NCBI GenBank assembly: GCA_022559985.1
Contig: JAFJTR010000148.1
Coordinates: forward strand, 1-38,129
From: Parastagonospora avenae f. sp. tritici 18332-5
Lineage: Eukaryota; Ascomycota; Dothideomycetes; Pleosporales; Phaeosphaeriaceae
DNA: 38,129 nucleotides
Direction: 5' to 3'
Shown: in pieces, positions 9,970 to 21,140 of the stretch
Layout of the letters: each line of letters opens with the position of its first letter
How positions within the stretch are numbered: position 1 is the stretch's first letter
The notes under the pieces: generated by a model
Database searches by the model: none
The model's input: only the letters and a program-made list of their open reading frames with translations
What the model was told of the DNA's origin: nothing
Position numbers and translations under genes: made by a program

Positions 9970-11346
9970 TGTTGGAGGTATGGAGAAGACTCAGCGAAAT
10001 AACTAGTCTGGAGGAGCGATAAACAGGTGTGGGCAACCCCAGAAGGGAGCAAATCTGCGCCCAGATGAGTGTTGTCCATCGTCAGCTCGACCAGGCTGTG
10101 ATTGCAGGTGGTTCAGCTACGATTGCCAAGCCATGCGGTCGTCGGAAGGCTCGGGGGAACGTTCGGCCGAGGCGGGATTGGTGTTTGTAAGATAAGTCTG
10201 GAAGCTAGAGATCGAGGTGGCGGTGCTCCCGAAGCTCTCTATAGTTTGCCATCGCTCGCAGGGAAGACGGCCGACCCGCACCGGCCATGATCTTGTAGGG
10301 TGGCGAATTCTGGTGTTTTCAGAGAATCGAGTTGGTTGACGGGAGGCATGGCCAAGGCTGAGGGTTGGGCGGGGACGCCTGATATGTGTTGGCTGACTAA
10401 ACAAGGGCCAGGCCGGCTGAGTCCTTGTGCTGCTCCCAATCCTGAGCCGGATTGATAGTAAATTACCCGCGGAGTCATCTTGTATTAGCAAGGTTAAGTT
10501 GTTCGCTTCCGCTGGAAGTACTAATCGACATGGCAGCCCGGGCATGAATTTGTTCGCGACAGCGCGCGCAAGGCTGATAATGGCTCTTAAGCATCAGAGC
10601 GGGGTTCTGAGGCTTGGATAAGGCTATTCTATAAAAATATAGAGCGATAAATGCTTAACGTTGGCGCCTTAGAATGGGAACTCTGTTATGCACCAAAAGA
10701 AGGTGCAGAACAAATCAGGCTTGGAAGCGACGAAGCGAAGGTAATTTTTGGGGAAGAGTGGATCATGAACATTCAATATTAGCTACGGCAGACTATTTTC
10801 AAAGAATCACAGCGTTATTCGCTGTGTGTACAATGTTTTCGCTGCTAAAAGTCAACGTACCCCTCATTTGTCTCGCCACACCGTGCGTCTCGCTACGCAG
10901 GGATGCACGTTAGTCATGTAACGTTATTCAGGGATATCACGTTATTCTGCCATCAACTTAGAGAACCTCAATGCTCTTCAGTGATGATAAAGACATGGCC
11001 GCAATGATAATCGCGTCGAGAAGCTTTAAGATGTGTTGTGGCCGTATTGGGTGGAGATGTTGCGCTGCTTTGACCCAGTAGAATTGGTTGATTGGTTGAC
11101 CCTGCGAGGTGACTTTCGTCAGTATTTAGACAGAACACAAAGATAGCAAGAGCATGCAGCATCGTTGTGACACGTTCATTGGCAGAGAATAGTTAACTTA
11201 CAATTTCTTCTACGGAGCAACGCTTACAGTAGGAAAGACGCTAGCACAGAAAAGCTCTCTAAAGATGGGACCGCATAGAGCACTCAAAAGACAATAGAAG
11301 CGGCCCGAGTGACTTACTAGTTGCTCCTTGTCCCTTGCCCTGCTAT
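9970..11346. other. gene-free stretch
   Basis: Upstream flank of the patatin-like gene and downstream flank of the hypothetical gene at 11347. Short open frames on both strands show no domain, signal peptide or consistent exon structure. Nothing else recognised. Confidence 0.55.
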
Positions 11347-12654
11347 TTACCCAATACTTAGTGCATTCATTGTTACAGCCATGAAACGTCCCAACATTTT
11401 TGGATCATCTAGATCTAACGCCGGAATCTCATAAAGCTGGCAGAATATTTCCATTTGAACGTCAATTCTCTGGCGTACACTTTGAGTGGAGCTTAGCAAC
11501 GGGCGTGTTGGAGATGGGCTTCGACTGAGGCGCTGCGCTAGGGCTGGAGATGGGCTTCGACTGACGCTCCCTGGCCTAGGTGGTGTATAAAGGGGCGCAG
11601 AAGGCGATCTAGTGTAGCCCCGCGCATTGTCTCCTGTGGCCCTGAGATAGTACTCTTCTGCCAGGCAGGCAGCGTTGTAGATGTGTTGGTCGGTTGCTTT
11701 TCCCCAACGTGAGCGCAACGTTGTTCTTGTCTCCCACCGCTTACCCTCAATTTTCCAACCTATAAGAACATAGGTACTAGGCCAGTTGCCTCCCCCGTTT
11801 TTTTTCCCAACCCTGTCCGGATTGATTTGTGCTAGGTCATCACTAGAACCATCACTCGCCCAGGCAACTCCCCAGATCTTCCTACCATCCTCAAGGTGGT
11901 CCCTTGTATACACGGGCTTCCTGTCGTCTCCTGTTCTACTGCCTAGCGCCTGTGTAAAGAAGTTAGAGGATTTTTCTTTTTTGAACCCTTCACTGGCGAA
12001 GCGGTCGAGCCGATACCTCATACAACCCTTTTTTCCGTATTGGTTTATGTATGCACCTTTATCGCTCCAAGAAACGGTTGTTATGTCTCCGCCGCCGCCT
12101 GAGCTCGGCATCGAGACTAACGGCTGTTCGGGATCTTCGTCCAGGTTGGAGACTGGTTCGGGTGATGATGTAGTCGCTGGATCTCCCTTTGGTACAAAAA
12201 GGGGGTCTTCCTGTGGTTCGGTCTTCACGATAGGCTTAGGGTTGTTGCTGGCGGTCTTTTCGCCAGTCACCCCTGTGTTGGTGAAATTGCCCTCACTACT
12301 CTGGCCTGCTGTTGCTGCGTCGCCGGGCGGCTGGCCGGGCGTAGTATTAGCAGCGACATTTGCTGGCGTTGTGTTCTCTGCTTGTTTAGGGGTTGGAGTG
12401 TTAGCGTCGCCGCTACTTTCCGAACCTCCCTGTTCATCTCCTTTGCCATCGCTCGCATCAGCAGCATCTGCGTCCTCCATAATGCTATCTTCTATCTGCT
12501 CCTTGTCTAGATCTTTGTCTTTCTTGTCGATTAGCGCTCTTAGTCTTTCTATTTCCTTCTTGTTTTCAACCTGGCCTCTCGTATTGAGCTTTCCAACGCG
12601 TTTCTCGAGCGCTCGTCGCTTTTCCACAGCACTCTGTTTTTTCATAGGAGGCAT
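11347..12654 (-). CDS. hypothetical protein with charged N-terminus and SRSPSP repeats (435 aa)
   Basis: Single open frame with an ATG at 12654. Residues 1-60 are a basic then acidic helix-forming segment (AVEKRRALEKRV, KKDKDLDKEQIED), which may form a coiled coil. Residues 60-190 are low-complexity and rich in Thr, Pro, Asn and Glu. Residues about 190-350 form the only globular-looking part, rich in Trp, Gly and aromatics (KIWGVAWASDG, YVLIGWKIEGKRWETRTT). A Ser/Pro segment follows with repeated SRSPSP, encoded by two copies of ggagatgggcttcgactga (11510-11528 and 11546-11564). I do not recognise a family. The length of the open frame and its sharply different segments support a real gene. 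Confidence 0.75.
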   Translation of the reverse strand: MPPMKKQSAVEKRRALEKRVGKLNTRGQVENKKEIERLRALIDKKDKDLDKEQIEDSIMEDADAADASDGKGDEQGGSESSGDANTPTPKQAENTTPANVAANTTPGQPPGDAATAGQSSEGNFTNTGVTGEKTASNNPKPIVKTEPQEDPLFVPKGDPATTSSPEPVSNLDEDPEQPLVSMPSSGGGGDITTVSWSDKGAYINQYGKKGCMRYRLDRFASEGFKKEKSSNFFTQALGSRTGDDRKPVYTRDHLEDGRKIWGVAWASDGSSDDLAQINPDRVGKKNGGGNWPSTYVLIGWKIEGKRWETRTTLRSRWGKATDQHIYNAACLAEEYYLRATGDNARGYTRSPSAPLYTPPRPGSVSRSPSPALAQRLSRSPSPTRPLLSSTQSVRQRIDVQMEIFCQLYEIPALDLDDPKMLGRFMAVTMNALSIG

Positions 12655-13393
12655 AGTGGCTTAGAAAAGCAATGTGTTTGTGTTGAAGGATGGAGAGCGT
12701 GTGCTGTTCAAGTTGCTATTTGTGGCGTTGGTTGTTGACGACGATGCACTCAGCTGTTGTCAGATTAAATAGGTTCAGTGGATGGACCTGGGTTGAAGTG
12801 TGATGACTTGATTGATTGTGCTCTGCTCTTGTCTTCTGCTACGTGTTCTGGTTTTTGTTTGTGGTGTCACACCCGAGCTTTGTGTTACTTGACTATTCCT
12901 AGTCGTGAAGATGATGACACCCAACACCAGCTATCTGACAGCAACTAGTCCTCTAATACGCGACATATCTAACAGCTGTTTGTGCTATTCACTAGCAGGA
13001 TGGAGACCGTACTTATACAGGCGATAGTGGGCTCAAAAACGGGAACTATTCGTCTGTTAGTACTATCTGCTCGAGGGCCAGGGGCGGTGTCTCATGCAGA
13101 CGTGTGCACTTTGAAAATAGGAATATTTCCTAGTTGGGCCCGTTACTGGGCCCTCTCTTTTTTTTGGCGAGGCCCAGAAAGAAGACTTAACGCGACAGAT
13201 TGTCTGCATGTTTGCGGTCGTAATGCTATTCTTAGCGACTAGAGTCTCGTCGAAGGAGGAGGAATGCAAAAGAGACAAAAGGTGACTATCGCCACCGCAG
13301 CGTTGTGCTGCGAACTAAGTACGGTAACGGGGCGGCATAAGTGAAGCGCATCATCTCTCGTACACAACGCTACCGGTAAAGCTGCTTTCCTAA
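12655..13393. other. intergenic, likely 5' flank of the hypothetical gene
   Basis: No supported coding region. Contains the presumed promoter of the minus-strand gene starting at 12654; no TATA or other element stands out. Confidence 0.5.
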
Positions 13394-13624
13394 ATGCAGC
13401 TTCCACGAGTCCTACTCTTCCTCAGTCTGTGTTGCGGCTTCGCCTCTGCTGCAAACCTAGAGGCTGACATCTCAGTCTATCGTCCGTCAAATGACGTCAT
13501 CGAAATCCACATTCAGACTGGGGTCGCTGCAAGGCTACGAGAAGACATGGGGACCAGAGCACACATCAACACTCGACACAGTCAACAACTTGGGCAACCT
13601 CTATGCGGACCTAGGCCGGCTTGA
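13394..13624 (+). CDS. small ORF with signal-peptide-like start (76 aa)
   Basis: Starts at ATG 13394. Residues 1-19 (MQLPRVLLFLSLCCGFASA) look like a textbook secretion signal with cleavage after ASA. About 25 residues later the frame runs out of register through sequence that, in another frame, encodes TPR repeats, so the C-terminal part is probably not native. It may be a truncated secreted-protein gene joined to a receptor relic, or a chance ORF. Confidence 0.3.
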   Translation: MQLPRVLLFLSLCCGFASAANLEADISVYRPSNDVIEIHIQTGVAARLREDMGTRAHINTRHSQQLGQPLCGPRPA

Positions 13625-13730
13625 CGAGGCGGAGAAGATGTACCAGCGGGCGCTACAAGGCTTTGAGAAACGTTTTGGCTATGAACACAAGCGATGTCGT
13701 AGACTTCGCCGTGCGCTTACTAGATTTTGA
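13524..13730 (+). pseudogene. TPR fragment of an NLR
   Basis: Encodes one full and one partial kinesin-light-chain-type repeat (GPEHTSTLDTVNNLGNLYAD and GRLDEAEKMYQRALQGFEK), typical of the sensor region of fungal NLRs. It stops after a degenerate CRRLRR stretch. The repeat type differs from that of the receptor at 270-2867, so it comes from another receptor. No NB-ARC or effector sequence adjoins it. Confidence 0.7.
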
Positions 13731-14682
13731 ATGCTATGATGTCGCGGTGTGGAAAGAGCGCATATGCAGGAAGAATTGAAGGATTGAACTGAGGTTGTAT
13801 TGGGTCAAGCTACAAACAGTATATATACATGAGCGGCTGTAAACAGCGCTAGTGCAGGATGGGTAGTCGCATCTTCACCGAAGGTGAGGTGCGGGTTGCC
13901 CATGAGGCAAGAGAGACTCAAACCGTGACATATGACCTAGCACATGGATTTGAGACTGTCTTTTAGGAAGATTTCTTTGATGCCTATCAAGTATTAGCTG
14001 TGTGGTCGCTCTAAGCGTTTATCAATGCCAATTTGTCACGGTTCTGAGGACTTTCTCTTGTATCACGTACTACAGTTTCATGTCTCCACTCTAGGCACCC
14101 GTGACCAAGTTTGATTGGGAGCAGGGCCAGGCACAGAAGTCCCGCCAATTAGGCTGCGGCTATAGTCAGTCCCCGCACCGCCATGAATATGGCGCTCCTT
14201 CAATTCTGATCAACCAGCAGTGGGTACATTCTGCGGGACTGCACTGTCTTGCACGCTCTGACACTCGAGCAGAAGCCTACAAGTCGCCCTACATCCTCAA
14301 TGCCGGCATAAGCCCCTGCGCCCTCGCCGCCAGCACAGTGTGTTCCGCACTGCTAATTAATCACGTCGGTTAAGTCATACCTTTCTTGACTTAACCGACG
14401 TGATTAATTAGCATTGTCGCGGTCCACGCCCTGTACGAGCAACGCAAGCAAACCATGACGGCAGATTGCTACGCGCGAGACCGATGCGGTGGCCTAACAT
14501 CACAACACTTGGGGTGGATGCGAGTACAACTAGAAGAAGTTCTCGAAGTTTCTATGTGGCAAAGAACTCACATGTATATACACGTACATCTCTGTCCCTC
14601 TATGAGTGCTGATCTATTAAAATAAAGAGAAGAAGAAAGAGATAGAGAAGTTTAACACGTTGTCTGTCTACACAACAAGCAC
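13731..14682. other. gene-free stretch with one hairpin
   Basis: No supported gene. It holds the perfect hairpin at 14351-14413 and the 3' flank of the PNP-NACHT-WD40 gene. Confidence 0.55.
14351..14413. repeat. perfect 27-bp inverted repeat with 9-base loop
   Basis: 14351-14377 and 14387-14413 are exact reverse complements separated by tacctttct. The arms are AT-rich at the outside (GCTAATTAATCACG) and contain GGTTAAGTCA toward the loop. No T-tract follows, and it lies outside any recognised gene. Confidence 0.95.
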
Positions 14683-17600
14683 TTATTCATTTAGGCAGCA
14701 TGTCCACACCTTTCCAGACTCTGTGCCTATACTAATACATCTGTCTAACACAGCTGAGCTTGCTGGCCGATACTCTATTGGGAGCCACAACCGCTTTTGA
14801 GCATTATAAGTAATCCAGGTTCTATCTGAGCTAATGCCAATGCCTTGATCGATGGATTGCTGGGTTTTAGTCACACTTACATCGGAGTTTTGCGACGCAA
14901 GAATTGCAATGAGACGATTGTCAGTGCGGAGGTGTGAGCCGGTGGAATCAAAGGCGACAGTAGAAGTATAATCTGCGAGCGTCTGCAGCGGCGCGCCCGA
15001 CCCTGCGTCCCAGAGCCGGACGGTGTTGTCGGCGGAAGCAGACGCCAGCTGCTTGCCGTCGGGCGAGAAGGCCACGGCTCTGACATAGCCAGAATGCCCC
15101 TCGAGCGTCTGCAGGCATGCGCTCCAGTCTTGTTGAACACTTGGTAGTTGCCTTATCCATCTAGGTATCGCTTGTGAGAAAACGTGCCGTACCACACTAT
15201 TCTTTGGTGCAAAAATGAGAGCTGAAGAGTAGATCTGGAGCGGTGCCTGTTCAATTACCGTCCGGCTGTATAGCACGAATCGTATCGCATCTTGTAATAG
15301 TATCTGCAAGTTCCAACCTGTCTGCTGTATTACAATGATTAGTCAGCTGTGGCTCCTCTCGCTTTAGTTGTCTTCTTTGCCTACCTCGGTCATATTGGCC
15401 AACTCCCTCATTGCCTCTATGCCATCTGAGACCCGGCTGAGCCAGCCAAGCGCTTCGAACAGCATCAGCAAGCGCGCCTGCAGGAACTCATGCACCACTC
15501 CTCCATCCTCGAGGGTCATTCTGCCCGTCTTGACATGGTTGGTCCAGTGGCAGCATGCATACTGCACATGTAGCGGGAGACATTGACGGACTACTTCATC
15601 AACGGCTTCCTGTACCTGAATTCCTGGCCAGCGCACACCCAAAATATCAGTCGAGAGCGTCTGCGACATGCTGTCAAGCAGTCTACGCGCTAGCTGCTCA
15701 TGTGCTTGAGGCTGTCCATCTAGAAAGATTGCGCACCCGGATCCGGTAGTAAAGTAGTCCTTTGCTGATTGATGGACGAAGTATATGGTCTTGTTTCGGA
15801 TTGTCAAGAATGAGCCGCACGAGCTGACAAAATCCTGGATTGCCTGTGCGCTGCCGGCGATTTGGTCGGGTAGGTCTGCAACGTATCCGACCTCGTCTAC
15901 CATTAGTGGACGGCAGGCTACTGTCACTGCACAGAGGATGCGTTCGCGGACCATTACGTGCTCTTTCATCTTTACTCGGCGTAGTTGTTGCAGCATGCGC
16001 TCATACAACGGTTCGAGCTCCGCAGGAAACTGCTTCATCACCTCAGCCACGTTCCATTCGTACACTTCTTCATCAGTCAACGCCTTGCATACCAAAGCCA
16101 CCCATAGAAAGGTGCCTTGGGCATTGTCATCAAGGTACTCCTGGACTCCCTGGAGAACCGTTCTGCCGTAGCCATTTTCTTTTGCAAGCTGCAAAGTCTT
16201 ATGCCGGATGAATAAGGACACGGCGTTAGACACATGCGTTGCATTCAGTCCTAGACTTGTGTTGTGGTGGGTACGCAAGCGCTGTGTGATATGTCGCTCA
16301 TTTCGACTCGTGAACACCCACTTAATCTTGCACGACGCTGCAGGGCTTATCGCTAGGTCGAGGAACATGCGCAGCGAGTCCTGCTCACACTCGTCTAGTG
16401 CGTCAACTAGTAGATACAGTCTTGACACGCTTGCATCCTGCGCCATTTTGGTTAGTGTCGTCCACAGGCTCGGTAGCACGTTGAAGCCCTCGAACAGTCG
16501 CTCGCCTGCCTCAGCATACTTGCTCGCCAGGTGTTTCTGCAGCGCCGGCTGTTCGGTGGCTAGCAGGAAAGTCAAGCCCCGCACGATCGCCGCAGCATTG
16601 TTTAGCTTCGGGTCCGTGTTCTGGCAGAAGAAGAACGCCGTTGCTGCCTTCCGGTCAGGCGTATCGCCTACGCGACGCGCGATCTCCTCTGTCAACGCCA
16701 TCATCATCATTGTCTTGCCCTTGCCCGGACCGCCATGGATCCAGAAGATGCGCGACTCGTCATCCTTCCACCATTGTGCGAACGCCAGTTCATCAATGAT
16801 CCAGTCGCACGAGCCCGCAAGGAGATTGTCTTTGCTGGTGAGGATGCGCAACCGGTCGTCGCGCGGGTTGGTGAGGCACCAGGCATTTAGGCATCGCGTG
16901 TCTACGTTGCTGTCGGTAGCTAGTGTTGTCAGAGGTTAGTACTTGGTAGAAGAATTATGGTGACAGTGCACGCACCTGGTGTCGCAAAGGGAACTGCCCC
17001 TCCGCCTGTGTGTCGCTCTTGAGGCGAGGTCTGTTAGTGCCTGCTCAGACCCTGCGGAGGAGCTCGGGCGGTGTGCGACTCACCAGGTGGAACCTGGAAG
17101 GCTGGAAAGCATCAAAAGCAGCCCTTTCGCGTAAGCTGCTGCAGTAGCAGCGGCGTAGTCCTGCCAACCCTTGTTCTTGTGAGAATCTGCGTAGTCGCAG
17201 ATGCCCCGGACAACCACACACGGATACTCCTCCATCACGCCTGCTGCTTCCATCTCGAAACATATCGCTTCGTGTTCCTGCTGCACCCTAGTCCGTTCTC
17301 GAGCGGATATCTGCAACTGGTTGCTTGACGCAATATTGCCAAAGTGAACAAACGGCTCGTCGAGCAGTCGGGTAGCTCCTTGCCCTCGCTCTGTCCGCGA
17401 GGCAGTATGGTCTGCATCGCAGCACTTGTCGCAATCGTCATGCTCAGTGCCTTGGTGCTCATAGTCGTCTTCGTACAGCCTGTCGCGAGTGGGGCCTGGG
17501 TCGTTGTACTGGTGCTGTCGTTTCTCGTCGAGCTTGAGACGCATCTGCTTCAATGTCTCGGAAACGTTGGTCTTGGACCAGCCCTCTGCCCGGAAGTTGT

Positions 17601-18060
17601 TCACAGCAGCCAGCAGATCTCCGGGGATGCCGTTTGTATGTCCGCGGAAGTTGAGGCGACCCTCGCCCTGCCAAGCGCCTTTGTCGTACTGCACTACCGG
17701 TACCCCACCGTGGTTGCCCCGCGGAGAGCTGACAACCACGTCACCCAGCACAATCTCGGAGGCTGCACCCGCAGAACCGTAGCGAGGAACGCCGCCAGCA
17801 ATGCCAACAAGCACAAAGTACTTGATGTTGGGGAAACCAGCGCGCATCTTCTCGGCAAGAACCGCGGCTCCGTTCAGTCCTATCTTGCGCTGCACTCCAA
17901 TGACAACCTCGTGTTGCCCGATGCGACCACCTAGGTAGAAGGCGTTCTGGTAGCGAACGTCTTCTTGAGGGTACTCCCCATCCAGCACAAGTCGGGCGGC
18001 CTCTCTCTCCAGAGACAGAGGGGAGATCCATCCGATAGTAAAGCGATGATTCCTGGCCAT
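14683..18060 (-). CDS. PNP-NACHT-WD40 NOD-like receptor (about 1046 aa)
   Basis: Exons on the minus strand: 18060-17084 (PNP_UDP domain), 16909-15385 (NACHT) and 15321-14683 (WD40 tail). The last intron, 15384-15322, is GTAGGC...CTGACTAAT...CAGCAG and joins in phase. The join between 17084 and 16909 is in phase as one 174-base intron, but a short extra exon between is possible. The N-terminal 325 residues are a purine nucleoside phosphorylase-like domain (FVLVGIAGG, CFEMEAAGVM, GICDYADSHKNKGWQ) with an acidic insert near 195-235. The NACHT has P-loop GGPGKGKT (about 385-392) and Walker B LLVDALDE. Only one full WD40 repeat (GHSGYVRAVAFSPDGKQLAS) and a conserved C-terminal tail remain; relatives often have many. 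Likely an intracellular immune or allorecognition receptor, by family. Confidence 0.87.
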
Positions 18061-18189
18061 GTCGCTAGGTTGCGTTGTTGTAAAGGTCGCAGGAAGAGGT
18101 GGAAGGCTTCAGGTTCTGCGGGGGGTGGGATATTGAGAGAAAGCGTGAGAAAATGTGAGAGAGGTCAGGCAGCAGCGCGCACAGAGAGC

Positions 18190-19800
18190 AGCACTCAGCC
18201 TTATTGCTGGAATTCTAATCCTGGCTGTAAGTGGGTGATTCTTGTCGGGTGTCTGAAGATGCAGAGCGAATCTCAGCTTTACTTCTTCTAACGCGATGAG
18301 TGCGGATGGTAAGCCGGCGTCTCGAAATAGTGCCCACCCTGGGTAGGTTTTCCATGCAGGGAGGATGGCACGAGCCGCGCTAGTGAGCGTCTGGTCAAGG
18401 GCTCTAAGGTTCCAGCTGATCCTAGTGCTAACTATGGGCGGTTAATCTGATCAATTGGTTAGAGGGTTCTTAGTGCGGCCTTCAAACCATGCTTCTGCTC
18501 CGTAGAGGAGGCATGGCATTATACAGGTAGTGACAGCTTTGCGAAGGGCTGAGGCTAGGGGGCCATAGACTGTGTTAGCAAGGCTGCGGATGTGATGGGC
18601 GACTTTGCGGGCTGTCGCTAATCTACTTTCAACGTGTCTTTTGAAGTTAAGCTTTCAATCAAACCAGACCCCAAGCCATCAGCAGGCGGGTTAGACTCTA
18701 TCGTGCTGATCTGTGACCGGTGTAATAGTGAGGGTAGCGTCTACAACGCAGGGAGGGGAGTAGTTATCCCATTGCCTGGTGAGGTGCATCATTTCCAACT
18801 TTTCTGGTGCAAAGGCAACCTTGTTTTGCTGCCCCCCACTCGTTGATAGCTCTAACATCTTCTGCCAGCAGGCGGACGTTTTCATCCAGAGAGTCGGAGG
18901 CCCGGTACAGGCAGACATCGTCAGCATATCCGAAGCAGCGAGTTGTGTCCTGGTTCAGAAGCTCTGCTAGGTATAGTGTGTAGAGGACTGGGGACAGTGG
19001 TGATCCTTGGGGCGTTCCGCAGGCAACGGTGTGGCACTGGGTGGTTTCCTTGCCTAATCTAACCCTCACTTTGCGGTCTGTGAGGAAACTGTTAACGAAT
19101 TTAAGCACTGGGTCTGGCCAGCCCTGCTTTGACATGCGGTCGAGTAGCCGGTTCTTAAGGAGTGCGTCAAAGGCCCCCTGAACGTCCATAGTGACCATAG
19201 TCACCTTCTTGCCTAATGCCCAAGCTCTTTGTGTATCATGTGTGAAGGATGCCAGCAGGTCCATTGCAGAGCGTTTCGGGAGCGCGCCTACGTGCTGGGG
19301 GCTGAGTATCTCGTGGGTCATTGCTGTCCAGGCTAGCCGTCTCGCTACCACCCGTTCAAGTCCTTTGCCTAGGCAGGACAAGAGGGCTATTGGGTCTGAG
19401 ATGGTTTGGTATTTAACAATGAGTGGGATATCCTGCTGTCCTGGGGTGAGTTTGTGCCAGCCTAGCAGGCTGTATAATTCCTTGTCTGTAGTGATGTTGT
19501 TAATCCGGTTTGCTCAGTACTCCTTCTTCGCTCTCCGAACGACGGCAAGGAACTCCCTAGTTTCGGTTGGGGCTATCCCTAGTTCTGCTGAGTTCCTGGC
19601 AACCCGGTGACGGCTGTGGGCTTCTACGCATTCTTCTGTCCACCATGGTGCTGAGTGACCTTTTTCCCTGTCTGGTGTGCCAGCGCCCTTGAGCGCGGCC
19701 CACAGGGCTTTTTCCAAGCTGGCAATAGATAACTCAATGTCTGTTCTAGTGTTGATAGGGCCCCATGTTGATTCTCCTTTCTTCGAATCAACGAAATGCC
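18190..19800 (-). pseudogene. decayed LINE (non-LTR retrotransposon) ORF2 fragment
   Basis: Minus-strand reading gives, in order: the endonuclease-RT linker (SAPWWTEECVEAHSRHR), reverse transcriptase (GAFDALLKNRLL, GTPQGSPLSPVLY, FGYADDVCLY) and the post-RT region (CIMPCLLYGAEAW; PLHVQ-like end near HLQTPDKNHPL). Breaks seen: TGA where Trp is expected after KKEY near 19514, a frameshift near 18840 (INEWGA to NKVAFAPEKLEMMH), two stops near 18440, and an apparent internal deletion joining the linker to the middle of the RT. It is 5' truncated at about 19800. Its 3' end lies about 130 bp upstream of the PNP-NACHT-WD40 start codon, in the same orientation. Confidence 0.85.
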
Positions 19801-20192
19801 ACATATTCGTTGGGCTTGTGTAGCATACTCAAATCGCGCAAGGTCTTCCTTGGGCTTGGAGTCCGCGTCCGTTTCGAGCTGGTCTGGGATCGCGTCATCG
19901 TGGATTTGCTCGCTGCGTCTGCAACTGCATCCAAGTCGAGCGCTGCTGCATATCGCGACGCTGAAGATATGGGAGGCGATAGAATTGGCGTATTCTGGCT
20001 AGGATTTGCAGGCGCAGCATTTCTTTTTCCAATGGAGCGAGCATCGGGTTGACATGCTGGAGGTGCCTCAACCTCTGCCGCCGCCGCGAACTGCCGCACA
20101 GGCCGACCCCTCAACCGTTGTGACTTTGGTTTCGCAGGAATTTGCGGACGTGAGTTCGAGTCTGATTGAGGAGGAGGGTTTGGTGAGTTCAT
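19788..20192 (-). pseudogene. Ser/Pro-rich N-terminal fragment cut by the LINE
   Basis: An open frame from ATG 20192 (MNSPNPPPQSDSN) runs through Pro/Ala/Ser-rich sequence to TPSPRKTLRDLSMLHKP and stops just inside the LINE junction. The SPRKTLxDL...KP pattern after a disordered Ser/Pro region resembles the N-terminus of fungal PD-(D/E)XK nuclease-like proteins; this is recalled resemblance only. The frame is open upstream to about 20414 without an ATG. No downstream half was found on the other side of the LINE. Confidence 0.35.
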
Positions 20193-21060
20193 GTTCGCAG
20201 TAGTGGGTGCTGAAGTGCGTTGTTTCTTGCGCAATGGTGCTTCAGTTTCAACGGCTGGGCGCGCACATTCTTGCAACGGGCGACTGTAAGAGGAGGAGTT
20301 GTGCAAGGGTGTTCCAAATATTGAGGTACGAGATGTGACAAATCCTGGACGCGAATGGACAAGTCTGCGGCAGCCGACTCTACATGCATTCGCCTTTGCT
20401 CTAGCAACCCTCACCTTGTCAATACATGAAGCATGCAGACAGTGACACCAACTTCACTTACGAACCGTATCTGTCATCGACAGGAGGCACGGTACACCCC
20501 AGTAGGATCGCACCTTATCCAGACTCTTTGCATTTACTTCCTCGGCGCTAGAAACGAGCTTACTGTATCTGTTTGCCCATCATGTTCATGCTCAATCTTG
20601 GCCTGACCAGTATGCAGGCACATCATAGGCCGGTCTGGTCTGGTCTGGTCCAAACTGATCTGCATGCACGGTTCAGCCTGGCCTTCGCCGACTGAACACT
20701 CTCCATGCGCCGGAGTGCTAACATGTTACTTGTTCCACCTACACCACACGGTCAGTTTCAGGCTCAATGCCCTGGGTGCTACCGTAAGTCGTGCACGATA
20801 CGGTAGTTTTCCGGATGCATGGATCGTGCTACCAAGACGCGTGCATCAGCAGGGATGATGGCCACATGTATGGTCATTGATAGTGGGACTGGAGAGCACC
20901 GGTCAAGGCAGCAGCATAGTGCAGCGAAAGTAACTATAAAGAACAAGATCAACACAACGCATTAGTCTTTGATCCCCAACCTACACCGTCCTGCACAGCA
21001 TCAATTTCTGTACCAAAGCATCTCAAACTAGTTGCCGTCATCACTCCGCAACAATATCAA
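20193..21060. other. intergenic, includes likely promoter of the microprotein gene
   Basis: No coding region supported. Contains a short ggtct tandem run near 20632-20651. The last 100 bases are CA- and TC-rich like a fungal 5' leader and end at the splice donor at 21062. Confidence 0.5.
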
Positions 21061-21140
21061 GGTAAGAACAGAGAGTGCTCACTTCTAGAAAGCATGTCAT
21101 GCTCACGTGAAACTAACTTGATTTAGTATTACCACGCAGC

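Noticed and set aside
11786..12664. 292-codon plus-strand open frame antisense to the hypothetical gene
   Set aside because: It mirrors the minus-strand gene, has biased Ser/Leu composition and no domain; the minus-strand frame is longer and better structured.
16208..16939. 243-codon plus-strand frame antisense to the NACHT exon
   Set aside because: The minus strand encodes an unmistakable NACHT domain with P-loop and Walker B; this is its shadow.
17344..17934. 196-codon plus-strand frame antisense to the PNP domain
   Set aside because: Shadow of the phosphorylase-like exon, no recognisable feature of its own.
20632..20651. ggtct tandem run
   Set aside because: Too short and imperfect to interpret beyond simple-sequence slippage.
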